Below, piece by piece: positions 22,622 to 34,500 of a stretch of DNA of 64,000 nucleotides. Below the pieces are notes generated by a model. It was not told the DNA's origin, did no database searches, and saw nothing but the letters and a program-made list of their open reading frames with translations. Position 1 is the first letter of the stretch, and the number at the start of each line of letters is the position of its first letter. Origin of the DNA: Megaustenia siamemsis (lineage: Eukaryota > Mollusca > Gastropoda > Stylommatophora > Ariophantidae); assembly GCA_032433765.1 (NCBI GenBank), contig JAVIAB010000092.1, forward strand, positions 33,866,534 to 33,930,533. Direction: 5' to 3'. The translations under genes and the position numbers were made by a program.

Positions 22622-23260
22622 TAATCATCATCATTATATTCATCTTCATCAGGTATCATGTCGGTTGGTGTAGGCGATCGTCTATCTCCACATCACTCGC
22701 TCCTTCACACATGCCATAATTTCAGTCGGTGATCTTTTATTATACAATTTAGATAAGATGTTATATATATATATATATATTTCCTCTTGGCTTTCCTCTG
22801 TTACTTCTTTCCACTCATCCTGTCTGTTGTTATAGTATTCTCAATGCTTTATTTTCTCATGACATGTCCAATTAATGTATGTTGTCTCTTCCTTATGATT
22901 TTGATGATTTTTTTGTTTCTGTTTAAACATTCTTCATTTGTAATTTTTGCTATCCATGGAAATCGTACACTTATTTTGATAAAACTCTAATGTTTGTGGT
23001 GTTGTCTTACTAATCGTCTATGACTCACTTCCGTTTAGTAGAACAGGTTCGATGTAACACTTCAGGACACATTTTCTAAATTTAACTGACAATGATTTGT
23101 TACATAAGATGTTTCTCATTCGATAAAATTCAGTCTTTGCTTGTCCTATTCTGCTTCTAATTTCTGCAGTGCATCTGCCATCTGATATTATCGATCCCAT
23201 GTATTTGATCTAGGCACTTGTTTCAGTTTCTTTGATAGGCAATATTGCTCTTCGCTTATT
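22622..23260 (-). mobile_element. LINE A/B-type 3'-end fragment
   Basis: The plus strand shows the reverse complement of the usual terminus (tcatcaggtatcatgtcggt, then tgtaggcgatcg). Farther on, the minus-strand frame 23200-23018 reads a GSIISDGRC.AEI.SRIGQAK-type thumb/tail segment followed by CYIEPVLLNGSES. It is decayed and frameshifted. Confidence 0.8.
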
Positions 23261-23367
23261 TTATTCGTAATTGTCGCTAAATTACTCCTACCCTTTCCAC
23301 CTCTTTTCTTTCATTATCTTTTTTTTAAATTCCTATTTAAGATCAGCTTCAGTTCGTCGATACACGT

Positions 23368-23373
23368 TACATG
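23368..23373. repeat. 6-bp target-site duplication, left
   Basis: TACATG immediately outside the first base of the palindromic element, matched by 36359-36364. Including one ambiguous shared T the match is 7 bp. Confidence 0.85.
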
Positions 23374-23405
23374 AGTAGTATAGCAGGAAGGTTCTGGGTC
23401 GCATT

Positions 23406-23467
23406 TAGGCGCTAAATTAACAAAGATATATAGTAGGCGCGCGGCGCGCCTAATGTACTGTAGGCGC
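23406..23467. promoter_or_regulatory. Subterminal TAGGCGC motif cluster (left end)
   Basis: TAGGCGC occurs at 23406-23412, 23434-23440 and 23461-23467, and inverted (GCGCCTA) at 23446-23452. The inner pair forms an almost perfect GC-only palindrome. The cluster is mirrored near 36265-36326. GC-rich 7-mers clustered 30-90 bp from the ends of an AT-rich element may be binding sites for an integrase or terminal protein; that role is inference. Confidence 0.5.
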
Positions 23468-23663
23468 AGGGGGAGTTAACCATGACCGCTCGTGTCCAGA
23501 TGTTGACTGCTAGTCCAGGTGACCCCGGAAGTGACCTGTTTATGTCTGGTGTAGGCTGACTTTGGAGTTCTTGATATACTTGGTGATCGCTAGTGATAGG
23601 TTAGTAGATTATACAACATCAATGAAAAACGATCAATATAAAACAAAAGATAAAAGATATATT

Positions 23664-23677
23664 TTTATTCTTTTATT
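23664..23677 (-). terminator. Poly(A) signals of left polB gene
   Basis: Two AATAAA hexamers on the minus strand (tttatt at 23664-23669 and 23672-23677), about 200 bp past the stop codon. They mirror those in the right arm. Confidence 0.6.
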
Positions 23678-23877
23678 ATCTCAATAGGTGTATAACATAC
23701 ATTGATATTATATATCATTACAAACATATTCAGTACATTGAGTAAATATATAGTACAAGGATAACAATTATTTATAGCTATGTAGTTGGGCGTCTGCTTA
23801 GCTATGTGTCATCGATGAATCATAAGGGGTGAAACTGTTAGAGATTGCTGGTTAGTCTAAACTGGTAGTGTAAAGAG

Positions 23878-26800
23878 TTAAATATCTAAAGGTGTAGTCG
23901 AGACGTTATCATCAGCTACCTTTCTTTTTATATAGAAATAGGAAAGAGCATTTCTTGTTTGACTGTAGGAAAATATGGAATTATTTAAGACTTTGAAACC
24001 TACATTTTTCCCACCCTTGGCCTTTTGCGTGGCGAGAACCTCTAAAAACATATCTTTATCTAATTTGTTGTGTTGCTTGCTTAGACCTTTACAACTGATT
24101 TTATCATAATCCCCACTACAATGGTACGTCTTACTACATAAGCTAACAAGAGCTGTCCCTTCGTACTCTTGTTTAAAAAGCTCGGGCGTTCGTTTGGTGT
24201 ACGCTTTAACACCCTTACAGCTTATACAATCTGTCTTGCTAATATGTTCATCGCAAAACTCAGCAGGAAACCAGTCTTTATATACGCTATTAAACTCAGC
24301 CCACAGACCTGACTTAACTATATCCTCTAGCCTAGGTGCGCTTAAGGCTAAGTATAAACTATCAGTATCTGTTTCACATAACTGAAAGTTGGACCTATCT
24401 ACAAACTTATCTAAGAACTCGAAATAAAAATCTAACATACGAAGTTTTGCATATTGATAGACGAAGAAACCGATTTGTAGGGGCAAGTCCCAAACAGTTT
24501 TCTTTTTCTCCAGCTCAATTTCAAAAAGATCCTCCCCTATTTCAGTCATCTTTTTAAACCGGGAACTATTAATCATTTTCGATATCTCACCCCCCCTGAA
24601 CGTACGAGACAGCGCTATGATTGGCCTTATTGGTTAGAGTCTTCCCGTAGGCCGAGTTTCCTAAGAGCTTCATCGTATCGCTTACTATAGATTGACTTTC
24701 GTCTAGATCACCAGCCCTCCTAGCGTCAGAAACCATTTCGCCAAACTTGTTAAAACAACTAGATGGTTGATATTCTATCACTTGATAAATTTTTGTTACC
24801 TCCAATCCGTGGTCTAAATACCATTTTAACAGTGGTGTTGCCAACAAAATTTTTTCCCCGACATAACTACCGATTAGGGTGCGACGAGGGGTTGACAACA
24901 AGTTATGTTTGAGGGCATATTCACCCATAAACGGGCCAATATCACCACGCGTGACGTCAATATTTTTGAAAATTGGAGTCATCTCACTGAAATGTTCCTT
25001 CAGGCGATCGGGGACGCGTAGATCACATTCTACTAAACCAAAACATGTCCCATCTGAAACAGAAGCCAGAATCTGTTTATCACTGAGAGGGAGCCCTTCT
25101 TTAGAGTAAGAGGGTCTAGCTCTAGGGATGGCTTTAGAAAGGAAAGCCCTAATGGTTGGGTCAGACTTTTTCAGAGCCTGCCACTCACATTCCCACATAA
25201 CTTCTACTGGGACTTTTACCTCCTCGGTTAGGTAGGTGTGTATCTCACATGTTTTTTCAAACAGCTCGAACAAGGGCTTATTATTAACAGGGTTGCTATC
25301 TTTATCTTTGGTGAGGGGTCAGTCTTTGTGACCATGGTACAGACAACCATGAAAATTGTAAACTCTTCTATTGGATTTATCCCACCCATCCACAGGGATA
25401 TTTCTAGCACCTAAGCGAAACTCCCTCCCGTTAAACTGAGTTTTCAACTCCACCCCTTTTTGGTGGGCGACCCACGTTAGCCACTCTCTACTTTGTTGGA
25501 CATAATAGTTATCTTTTTCGACCCTAAACCCGGTCTCCATTCTTCTAATAATTGGATAATCTGTTGGCATTGGGTTCATCAGAGCCCAAAGATACAAAGC
25601 GTTGGCATCGTAACCTTGGATGGATTTGACTACCTTTCCGCCCTAATAAGCGTTTTGCCTACCTCGTGATACCTATGAAAAATTATAGAGGGACCCCCAA
25701 CGATATTATCTCTAATCATTTTGTGTAGACTCGCCTGTTTGCTCGAACATAAACTAAACATTACACCCCTATCAACGGTCTTAAAAAGATACTTTAAACA
25801 AACACCCGGAACCGAAATGGCGTCTTTAAAACAGTCCACACCCCGCTTGCCATAAAAGCGAACCTGCTGCTCCAAGGCTTCTAAGAATGGGACTACATCT
25901 TTGTTATTATACCACACCAAAAAGTCCCTAAGTGTGGTCATGTTATTGTCCTGCCATACCTTTTTGCACAGAGCGTACTCCTCCTTGGAAATATTGGAAT
26001 TTTTTAACGACGAATAAAAGGCTTCGTGTGGGGGTAGTTCTGTCTCGTCCAACTTTTGGGGGTCGTCTATATATTCATAACAAAAGTAACCCTTTGTTTT
26101 ACTAATCTTATAAGCTGCCAGATATTTACTATAGCTGAACCCTGGCGCTAGATAGTTTACTATATCTAAGAATTTTAGATTCTGTGTTGCAATACACATA
26201 AAGTTATTGTTTCTTTTAACTATAAACTTGAACGGTTTTGCTACTTTGTAGTCTCCTTCCATTTTATCTACCTCTTCTTCGATAACATCAGCTTCTTCTT
26301 CCTCTTCCATACTGCGTCTCTCGGGGAACATTCCTACTATCAAAGTAACATTCATAATCGAATGTCGCCCTGAAGGGGTAAATAAAAGACTCTGGAGTAC
26401 TTATCCCTTCAGCGCTGATCGCATCCCATACACTTTCAGGTGAAGAGTAAACCCCACCCTTATATGTCTCTACAGTCATATCCCCATTGCAAGTTTTTTC
26501 ATGCTTATTCATACGCCAAAATTCTTTCCACAATTTTCCACATTTTCCACAAGAAAAGCTTTTACTAGCCCTAGAAAGATCGTCTTCTTCACTCACTTGG
26601 GCAGTGACATCCATGAAGTGCCTTATTAAATAAGGTTTAATGATGTTGACGTCATATTTCCCCGAGTTAAACCCTATCACTGGAAGCTCTTTTAAATACT
26701 CATCAAACTTAACTATTATCTTGTCTTTATTTAGATCACGGAGTTGAGTAAAAATACTTTCAAACCGAGATCGCAATAACAAGTATGCCTTATCAGCTAT

Positions 26801-28482
26801 ACCAGTGAGGTAATCAAGCATCTGACTAACTAAAACCTGCGGGTCACCCTTGGTTATGAAACATTTTGGTGCCTCCCACCCGGGACATTTGAGGCTATAG
26901 AACAGGAGAGGGGCACGTGTTTAGCTACAAAGGTAGTCGACTGCGTCTCTCGGGGAACATTCCTACTATCAAAGTAACATTCATAATCGAATGTCGCCCT
27001 GAAGGGGTAAATAAAAGACTCTGGAGTACTTATCCCTTCAGCGCTGATCGCATCCCATACACTTTCAGGTGAAGAGTAAACCCTACCCTTATATGTCTCT
27101 ACAGTCATATCCCCATTGCAAGTTTTTTCATGCTTATTCATACGCCAAAATTCTTTCCACAATTTTCCACATTTTCCACAAGAAAAGCTTTTACTAGCCC
27201 TAGAAAGATCGTTTATATAAAAGAAGTGGTTTTTGTAAAGTAAAAGACGGAGAGTTTCACTATAACTACTACCGCTTCTCAAGATAATACGCAAGGCTTG
27301 CTCAGAATCAAACTCAAAAATATCTATGTTTATTGAAAAACAACTTTCTAAGAGAGGCATTTCGGCCAGAGTTACACCGTGAAAGCTACTTAACATTAGA
27401 GACGGGTTAAACTGTTTGAAAAGTAGTCTTGAAGCCTTCCTAACATCTTTAACAGAGGTACCTCTATGGATAGCTAGACACCGGAAGAAGCAGAGATTAT
27501 CATTGTAAACTTTAGAATGGGAATCGGTTTGAATGATATTAAGGCCGTAGTTGGATCCAATGTAGGGTGGGATATCTATCAGACACCCTATAGGATAATC
27601 TTGAAGTTTATAAATATAAACACTCGTACTGACTAATGCTTCCAATGTATATTTGGTTGTCTCCCTGTTTTTATTTGCATACCCTAATATATCACTTTCA
27701 TTTAATCTATCAACAAACGTTTCAAACTCATTTCTGTTGTTAACTAACAATGGTTTGTCTAATCCTGTCGCGTTATTTGAGCTGGCGTGAAAGTAACGCA
27801 ACCCCTGTGTCTCTCTATGTCTTAAAACCAGATGATGACTATAATTCACCTTGAAACGCTTTTTCTGGGCTAGAAAAATTGGGTTTACAAGGGTCTTCTA
27901 ATCTATAGGAGTATCAGGCTGATGAAATATAGTATACGTGTCCATGTATTTGGTCCTACGTTCATGTGTTCTAATAGCTAACCAGTTGTTCTTATATATC
28001 TTCTTAATATCTTGAGGTAACTTATTTAAAGAGTCTATTTCATTAATAAGTCTTGGTCTCTTTGAGGGTTCTTGAGTCGAACTCTTTACTGCCCGCTTGC
28101 GTGAGGTTGTCGATACCAGGGGGCCAGCTGGCGTTGATGGTGTTGAGGTGTCCACAGCTATGTCATGGCTAGCAAGATGTACTCGCAGATGGCTTGCTCC
28201 AGTGAATATTTGTTGACAGATGTGGCAGATATGTGGGGTAACACTGGTCTCTTTCGAAGGTACGTGACCTGTTGACACAGGAGTTGTTGATGCAGGAACT
28301 GCTGATACAAGAGATGCAGGATGCTCTGTCTTGATATGTTTGGCAAGATTGTCAGCTCTATTATATACTCGTTCACAAACATCACATTTGTATTCCTGAC
28401 ACCCATGTACACTAGCAACGTGTCGTTTTAGGTCCCGGCTCCGGGTGAAAGTTTTGGAGCAGAGATGACAAGTGTTAGACAT
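23878..28482 (-). pseudogene. Protein-primed family B DNA polymerase with zinc fingers, left copy, broken
   Basis: Same gene as in the right arm, where the domains are described. This copy begins at ATG 28482, directly after a 3' splice site, and ends with TAA at 23878. Six lesions are visible: a nonsense codon (TGG to TAG) at 27898-27900; a lost G near 26882; a 273-bp repeat of the fourth-finger/exonuclease-I region at 26311-26583 that shifts the frame; a lost G near 25642; a TGA at 25319-25321 shared with the other copy; and an added G in a G-run near 24590. The polymerase motifs A (GYDANALYLWAL), B (LLGNSAYGKT) and C (DTDSLYL) are unmutated. The spread of small lesions suggests loss of selection after insertion. 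Confidence 0.9.
26311..26583 (-). repeat. 273-bp internal duplication inside left polB
   Basis: It repeats 26940-27212 almost exactly (a G/R codon difference is visible in the YKG(G/R)VYSS stretch). The right arm has a single copy. Junctions carry short homologies (acgat on one side, agt on the other), and the net gain is 265 bp, which shifts the reading frame. Confidence 0.9.
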
Positions 28483-28726
28483 CTGTAGAAAAGAAATTGA
28501 AACATTACAACTAAAGAGTAAAGAACAGTAAACATTACAAGAAAAGTAAACAACAAGAGACACAACTTATCGAAATTAGGTCACAAAAGTAACACGTGGA
28601 TACCAAACAACCAACTTATCGAAAATAGGTTACAAAAGTAACACGTGGATACTAATCAACCAACTTATCGAAAATAGGTTACTAAAGTAACATACTATAA
28701 TATTAAAGAACTAAGATAACACTTAC
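28483..28726 (-). other. Predicted 5'-UTR intron of left polB gene
   Basis: On the minus strand the donor gtaagtg (28726-28720) and the acceptor ttttctacag lie 244 bp apart, the latter abutting the ATG at 28482. The intron contains three ~52-bp tandem units built on 'caacttatcgaaaatagg'. The same architecture appears in the right arm. Confidence 0.65.
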
Positions 28727-28784
28727 TTTTTATGTGTTTGAAGGCACGAGACACATCCGTCGTCAACATCTGTAAGCGAAAGTC

Positions 28785-28816
28785 TGATTACAAGCTTCAC
28801 AGTCGCGTTATATATA
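28785..28816 (-). promoter_or_regulatory. Core promoter of left polB gene (TATA + Inr)
   Basis: TATATATA at 28809-28816 and an initiator-like TCAGAC with its A at 28785, about 31 bp apart on the minus strand. It mirrors the right-arm promoter. Confidence 0.6.
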
Positions 28817-28994
28817 CACGCCAGAAACACCGGAAGTGTTACTAAAAATAGAACTGACCGCTGATGCAATACCGGAAGTGTTACTAAAAATAGCTTTTGA
28901 CGGCTGACGTGATGCCCGTGGAGTTTCTAAAAATAGATTTTGACCTATGATGCAATACCAGGCAACTTTATAGGAGTTTTTCCCCTTGACCCTT

Positions 28995-29760
28995 TATGAG
29001 GGGACGCCCATGAAACTGTTAGAAATAGTAAATTTACACTCTAGGGTTACTCCAAACTTTACATTAGACATCCCCATAGCAAAAATTTACTTAAAAGTCA
29101 CTTTTATGGTTGTTACGCCCCTTGACTCTTTATGAGGGGTACGCCAATGAAACTGTTAAAGATAGTAAATTTAACCTCTAGGCTTACTCCAAACTTTATA
29201 TTAAACATCCCCATATCAAGAGTTTACATAAAAACAACTTTTGAAATTACAACCCCCGTACCCATTTTTGGCGGTTACGTCCATGAAACTGTTAAAAATA
29301 GTAAATTTAACAACTAGACATACCCCAAACTTTATATTAAACATCCCCATATCAAGAATTTACATAAAAACAACTTTGAAATTACAACCCCCGTACCCAT
29401 TTTGGCGGTTACGCCCATGAAACTGTTAAAAATAGTAAATTTAACAGCTAGACATACCCCAAACTTTATATTAAACATCCCCATATCAAGAATTTACATA
29501 AAAACAACTTTTGAAATTACTACCCCCGTACCCATTTTTGGCGGTTACGCCCATGAAACTGTTAAAAATAGTAAATTTAACATCTAGACATACCCAAACT
29601 TTATATTAAGCAGCCCCGTATCAAGAATTTACTTAAAAACAACTTTTGAAATTACTACCCCGGTACCCATTTTTGGCGGTTACGCCCATGAAACTGTTAA
29701 AAATAGTAAATTTAACCTATTGGTATACCTCAAGCATAATATTTGACACGCCCATGTATC
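28995..29760. repeat. 136-bp tandem array, left (6 copies)
   Basis: The phrase catgaaactgtta starts at 29009, 29145, 29282, 29416, 29552 and 29687, giving a period of 134-137 bp. The outermost units are the most divergent. The period is close to a multiple of three, so overlapping open frames appear in several registers; these are by-products. Confidence 0.95.
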
Positions 29761-29808
29761 AAATTTACATAAAAAATCAACCAAAAATTAGTAGTATATA
29801 TCTAGTGA

Positions 29809-29971
29809 TTGACCGGGAAGACTCTCATATAAGGAAAAAACAGTAGACTCTCATATAAGGAAAAACGGCACCAAAAAATGTGCCTCGAACTGCAGGTAGA
29901 CTATTTATATAAGAAAAAACAACCCGGCTGCAGCAATTTGGCTGCAGATCGAGGCACTTTTACGCATCCTT
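29809..29971. other. Central spacer of the palindrome
   Basis: The only non-palindromic part of the element. It holds two copies of 'actctcataaggaaaaa'-type sequence (29820-29867) and a hairpin, described separately. Confidence 0.85.
29880..29957. other. Hairpin at the palindrome centre
   Basis: gtgcctcgaactgcag (29880-29895) is the reverse complement of ctgcagatcgaggcac (29942-29957) with one mismatch. The loop is 46 bp and contains a second ggctgcag repeat. A stem of 16 bp inside a 6-kb inverted repeat would nucleate cruciform extrusion. Confidence 0.8.
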
Positions 29972-30019
29972 TCACTAGATATATACTACTAATTTTTGTT
30001 TGATTTTTCATGTAAATTT

Positions 30020-31045
30020 GATACATGGGCGTGTCAAATATTATGTTTGAGGTATACCAATAGGTTAAATTTACTATTTTTAACAGTTTCATGGGCGTAA
30101 CCGCCAAAAATGGGTACCGGGGTAGTAATTTCAAAAGTTGTTTTTAAGTAAATTCTTGATACGGAGATGCTTAATATAAAGTTTGGGGTATGTCTATTTT
30201 TAACAGTTTCATGGGCGTAACCGCCAAAAATGGGTACTGGGGTAGTAATTTCAAAAGTTGTTTTTATGTAAATTCTTGATACGGGGCTGCTTAATATAAA
30301 GTTTGGGGTATGTCTAGATGTTAAATTTACTTTTTTTAACAGTTTCATGGGCGTAACCGCCAAAAATGGGTACGGGGGTAGTAATTTCAAAAGTTGTTTT
30401 TATGTAAATTTTTGATATGGGGATGTTTAATATAAAGTTTGGGGTATGTCTAGCTGTTAAATTTACTATTTTTAACAGTTTCATGGGCGTAACCGCCAAA
30501 AATGGGTACGGGGGTAGTAATTTCAAAAGTTGTTTTTATGCACATTCTTGATATGGGTCTGTTTAATATAAAGTTTGGGGTATGTCTAGCTGTTAAATTT
30601 ACTATTTTCAACAGTTTCATGGGCGTAACCGCCAAAAATGGGTACGGGGGTTGTAATTTCAAAAGTTGTTTTTATGTAAATTCTTGATATGGGGATGTTT
30701 AATATAAAGTTTGGGGTATGTCTAGTTGTTAAATTTACTATTTTTAACAGTTTCATGGACGTAACCGCCAAAAATGGGTACGGGGGTTGTAATTTCAAAA
30801 GTTGTTTTTATGTAAATTCTTGATATGGGGATGTTTAATATAAAGTTTGGAGTAAGCCTAGAGGTTAAATTTACTATCTTTAACAGTTTCATGGGCGTAC
30901 CCCTCATAAAGGGTCAAGGGGCGTAACAACCATAAAAGTGACTTTTAAGTAAATTTTTGCTATGGGGATGTCTAATGTAAAGTTTGGAGTAACCCTAGAG
31001 TGTAAATTTACTATTTCTAACAGTTTCATGGGCGTCCCCTCATAA
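30020..31045. repeat. 136-bp tandem array, right (8 copies)
   Basis: The inverse phrase (taacagtttcatg) places its catg at 30090, 30210, 30346, 30482, 30618, 30754, 30890 and 31027. One unit is shortened by about 15 bp (30090-30210). Two more copies than in the left arm show that the arrays changed after the arms separated, or that gene conversion does not homogenise them. Confidence 0.95.
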
Positions 31046-31180
31046 AGGGTCAAGGGGAAAAACTCCTATAAAGTTGCCTGGTATTGCATCATAGGTCAAA
31101 ATCTATTTTTAGAAACTCCACGGGCATCACGTCAGCCGTCAAAAGCTATTTTTAGTAACACTTCCGGTGTTTCTGGCGTG

Positions 31181-31217
31181 TATATATAACGCGACTGTGA
31201 AGCTTGTAATCAGACTT
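31181..31217 (+). promoter_or_regulatory. Core promoter of right polB gene (TATA + Inr)
   Basis: TATATATA at 31181-31188 and an initiator-like TCAGAC with its A at 31212, a 31-bp spacing typical of RNA polymerase II promoters. The predicted leader is about 59 nt to the splice donor at 31271. Confidence 0.62.
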
Positions 31218-31270
31218 TCGCTTACAGATGTTGACGACGGATGTGTCTCGTGCCTTCAAACACATAAAAA

Positions 31271-31514
31271 GTAAGTGTTATCTTAGTTCTTTAATATTAT
31301 AGTATGTTACTTTAGTAACCTATTTTCGATAAGTTGGTTGATTAGTATCCACGTGTTACTTTTGTAACCTATTTTCGATAAGTTGGTTGTTTGGTATCCA
31401 CGTGTTACTTTTGTGACCTAATTTCGATAAGTTGTGTCTCTTGTTGTTTACTTTTCTTGTAATGTTTACTGTTCTTTACTCTTTAGTTGTAATGTTTCAA
31501 TTTCTTTTCTACAG
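31271..31514 (+). other. Predicted 5'-UTR intron of right polB gene
   Basis: Donor aaaaa/gtaagtg at 31271, pyrimidine-rich acceptor tttcttttctacag ending at 31514, directly before ATG 31515. The 27 in-frame residues upstream of that ATG lie inside this intron, so ATG 31434 is not the likely start. Three ~52-bp tandem units lie inside. Confidence 0.68.
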
Positions 31515-34500
31515 ATGTCTAACACTTGTCATCTCTGCTCCAAAACTTTCACCCGGAGCCGGGACCTAAAACGACACGTTGCTAGTGTACATGGGTGTCA
31601 GGAATACAAATGTGATGTTTGTGAACGAGTATATAATAGAGCTGACAATCTTGCCAAACATATCAAGACAGAGCATCCTGCATCTCTTGTATCAGCAGTT
31701 CCTGCATCAACAACTCCTGTGTCAACAGGTCACGTACCTTCGAAAGAGACCAGTGTTACCCCAAATATCTGCCACATCTGTCAACAAATATTCACTGGAG
31801 CAAGCCATCTGCGAGTACATCTTGCTAGCCATGACATAGCTGTGGACACCTCAACACCATCAACGCCAGCTGGCCCCCTGGTATCGACAACCTCACGCAA
31901 GCGGGCAGTAAAGAGTTCGACTCAAGAACCCTCAAAGAGACCAAGACTTATTAATGAAATAGACTCTTTAAATAAGTTACCTCAAGATATTAAGAAGATA
32001 TATAAGAACAACTGGTTAGCTATTAGAACACATGAACGTAGGACCAAATACATGGACACGTATACTATATTTCATCAGCCTGATACTCCTATAGATTGGA
32101 AGACCCTTGTAAACCCAATTTTTCTAGCCCAGAAAAAGCGTTTCAAGGTGAATTATAGTCATCATCTGGTTTTAAGACATAGAGAGACACAGGGGTTGCG
32201 TTACTTTCACGCCAGCTCAAATAACGCGACAGGATTAGACAAACCATTGTTAGTTAACAACAGAAATGAGTTTGAAACGTTTGTTGATAGATTAAATGAA
32301 AGTGATATATTAGGGTATGCAAATAAAAACAGGGAGACAACCAAATATACATTGGAAGCATTAGTCAGTACGAGTGTTTATATTTATAAACTTCAAGATT
32401 ATCCTATAGGGTGTCTGATAGATATCCCACCCTACATTGGATCCAACTACGGCCTTAATATCATTCAAACCGATTCCCATTCTAAAGTTTACAATGATAA
32501 TCTCTGCTTCTTCCGGTGTCTAGCTATCCATAGAGGTACCTCTGTTAAAGATGTTAGGAAGACTTCAAGACTACTTTTCAAACAGTTTAACCCGTCTCTA
32601 ATGTTAAGTAGCTTTCACGGTGTAACTCTGGCCGAAATGCCTCTCTTAGAAAGTTGTTTTTCAATAAACATAGATATTTTTGAGTTTGACTCTGAGCAAG
32701 CCTTGCGTATTATCTTGAGAAGCGGTAGTAGTTATAGTGAAACTCTCCGTCTTTTACTTTACAAAAACCACTTCTTTTATATAAACGATCTTTCTAGGGC
32801 TAGTAAAAGCTTTTCTTGTGGAAAATGTGGAAAATTGTGGAAAGAATTTTGGCGTATGAATAAGCATGACAAAACTTGCAATGGGGATATGACTGTAGAG
32901 ACATATAAGGGTGGGGTTTACTCTTCACCTGAAAGTGTATGGGATGCGATCAGCGCTGAAGGGATAAGTACTCCAGAGTCTTTTATTTACCCCTTCAGGG
33001 CGACATTCGATTATGAATGTTACTTTGATAGTAGGAATGTTCCCCGAGAGACGCAGTCGACTACCTTTGTAGCTAAACACGTGCCCCTCTCCTGTTCTAT
33101 AGCCTCAAATGTCCCGGGGTGGGAGGCACCAAAATGTTTCATAACCAAGGGTGACCCGCAGGTTTTAGTTAGTCAGATGCTTGATTACCTCACTGGTATA
33201 GCTGATAAGGCATACTTGTTATTGCGATCTCGGTTTGAAAGTATTTTTACTCAACTCCGTGATCTAAATAAAGACAAGATAATAGTTAAGTTTGATGAGT
33301 ATTTAAAAGAGCTTCCAGTGATAGGGTTTAACTCGGGGAAATATGACGTCAACATCATTAAACCTTTTTTAATAAGGCACTTCATGGATGTCACTGCCCA
33401 AGTGAGTGAAGAAGACGATAGTATGGAAGAGGAAGAAGAAGCTGATGTTATCGAAGAAGAATTAGAAAAATGGAAGGAGACTACAAAGTAGCAAAACCGT
33501 TCAAGTTCATAGTTAAAAGAAACAATAACTTTATGTGTATTGCAACACAGAATCTAAAATTCTTAGATATAGTAAACTATCTAGCGCCAGGGTTCAGCTA
33601 TAGTAAATATCTGGCAGCTTATAAGATTAGTGAAACAAAGGGTTACTTTTGTTATGAATATATAGACGACCACCAACAAATGGACGAGACAGAACTACCC
33701 CCACACGAAGCCTTTTATTCGTCGTTAAAAAATTCCAATATTTCCAAGGAGGAGTACGCTCTGTGCAAAAAGGTATGGCAGGACAATAACATGACCACAC
33801 TTAGGGACTTTTTGGTGTGGTATAATAACAAAGATGTAGTCCCATTCTTAGAAGCCTTGGAGCAGCAGGTTCGCTTTTATGGCAAGCGGGGTGTGGACTG
33901 TTTTAAAGACGCCATTTCGGTTCCGGGTGTTTGTTTAAAGTATCTTTTTAAGACCGTTGATAGGGGTGTAATGTTTAGTTTATGTTCGAGCAAACAGGCG
34001 AGTCTACACAAAATGATTAGAGATAATATCGTTGGGGGTCCCTCTATAATTTTTCATAGGTATCACGAGGTAGGCAAAACGCTTATTAGGGGCGGAAAGG
34101 TAGTCAAATCCATCCAAGGTTACGATGCCAACGCTTTGTATCTTTGGGCTCTGATGAACCCAATGCCAACAGATTATCCAATTATTAGAAGAATGGAGAC
34201 CGGGTTTAGGGTCGAAAAAGATAACTATTATGTCCAACAAAGTAGAGAGTGGCTAACGTGGGTCGCCCACCAAAAAGGGGTGGAGTTGAAAACTCAGTTT
34301 AACGGGAGGGAGTTTCGCTTAGGTGCTAGAAATATCCCTGTGGATGGGTGGGATAAATCCAATAGAAGAGTTTACAATTTTCATGGTTGTCTGTACCATG
34401 GTCACAAAGACTGACCCCTCACCAAAGATAAAGATAGCAACCCTGTTAATAATAAGCCCTTGTTCGAGCTGTTTGAAAAAACATGTGAGATACACACCTA

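Larger units (their letters stand above)
23374..29808 (-). repeat. Left arm of the 13-kb palindrome
   Basis: The reverse complement of this arm follows 29972-36358 nearly base for base. Visible length differences are a net 265-bp duplication in the coding region (26311-26583) and two fewer 136-bp repeat units than in the right arm, plus single-base indels. Confidence 0.95.

Noticed and set aside
30034..30907. Series of 60-118-residue frames beginning MKLLPPYPFLAV
   Set aside because: They are the 136-bp tandem unit read in successive registers; units with 120- and 137-bp lengths shift frame.
31434..31514. Upstream in-frame ATG as the polymerase start
   Set aside because: The 27 residues lie within the predicted leader intron that ends in ctacag just before ATG 31515.
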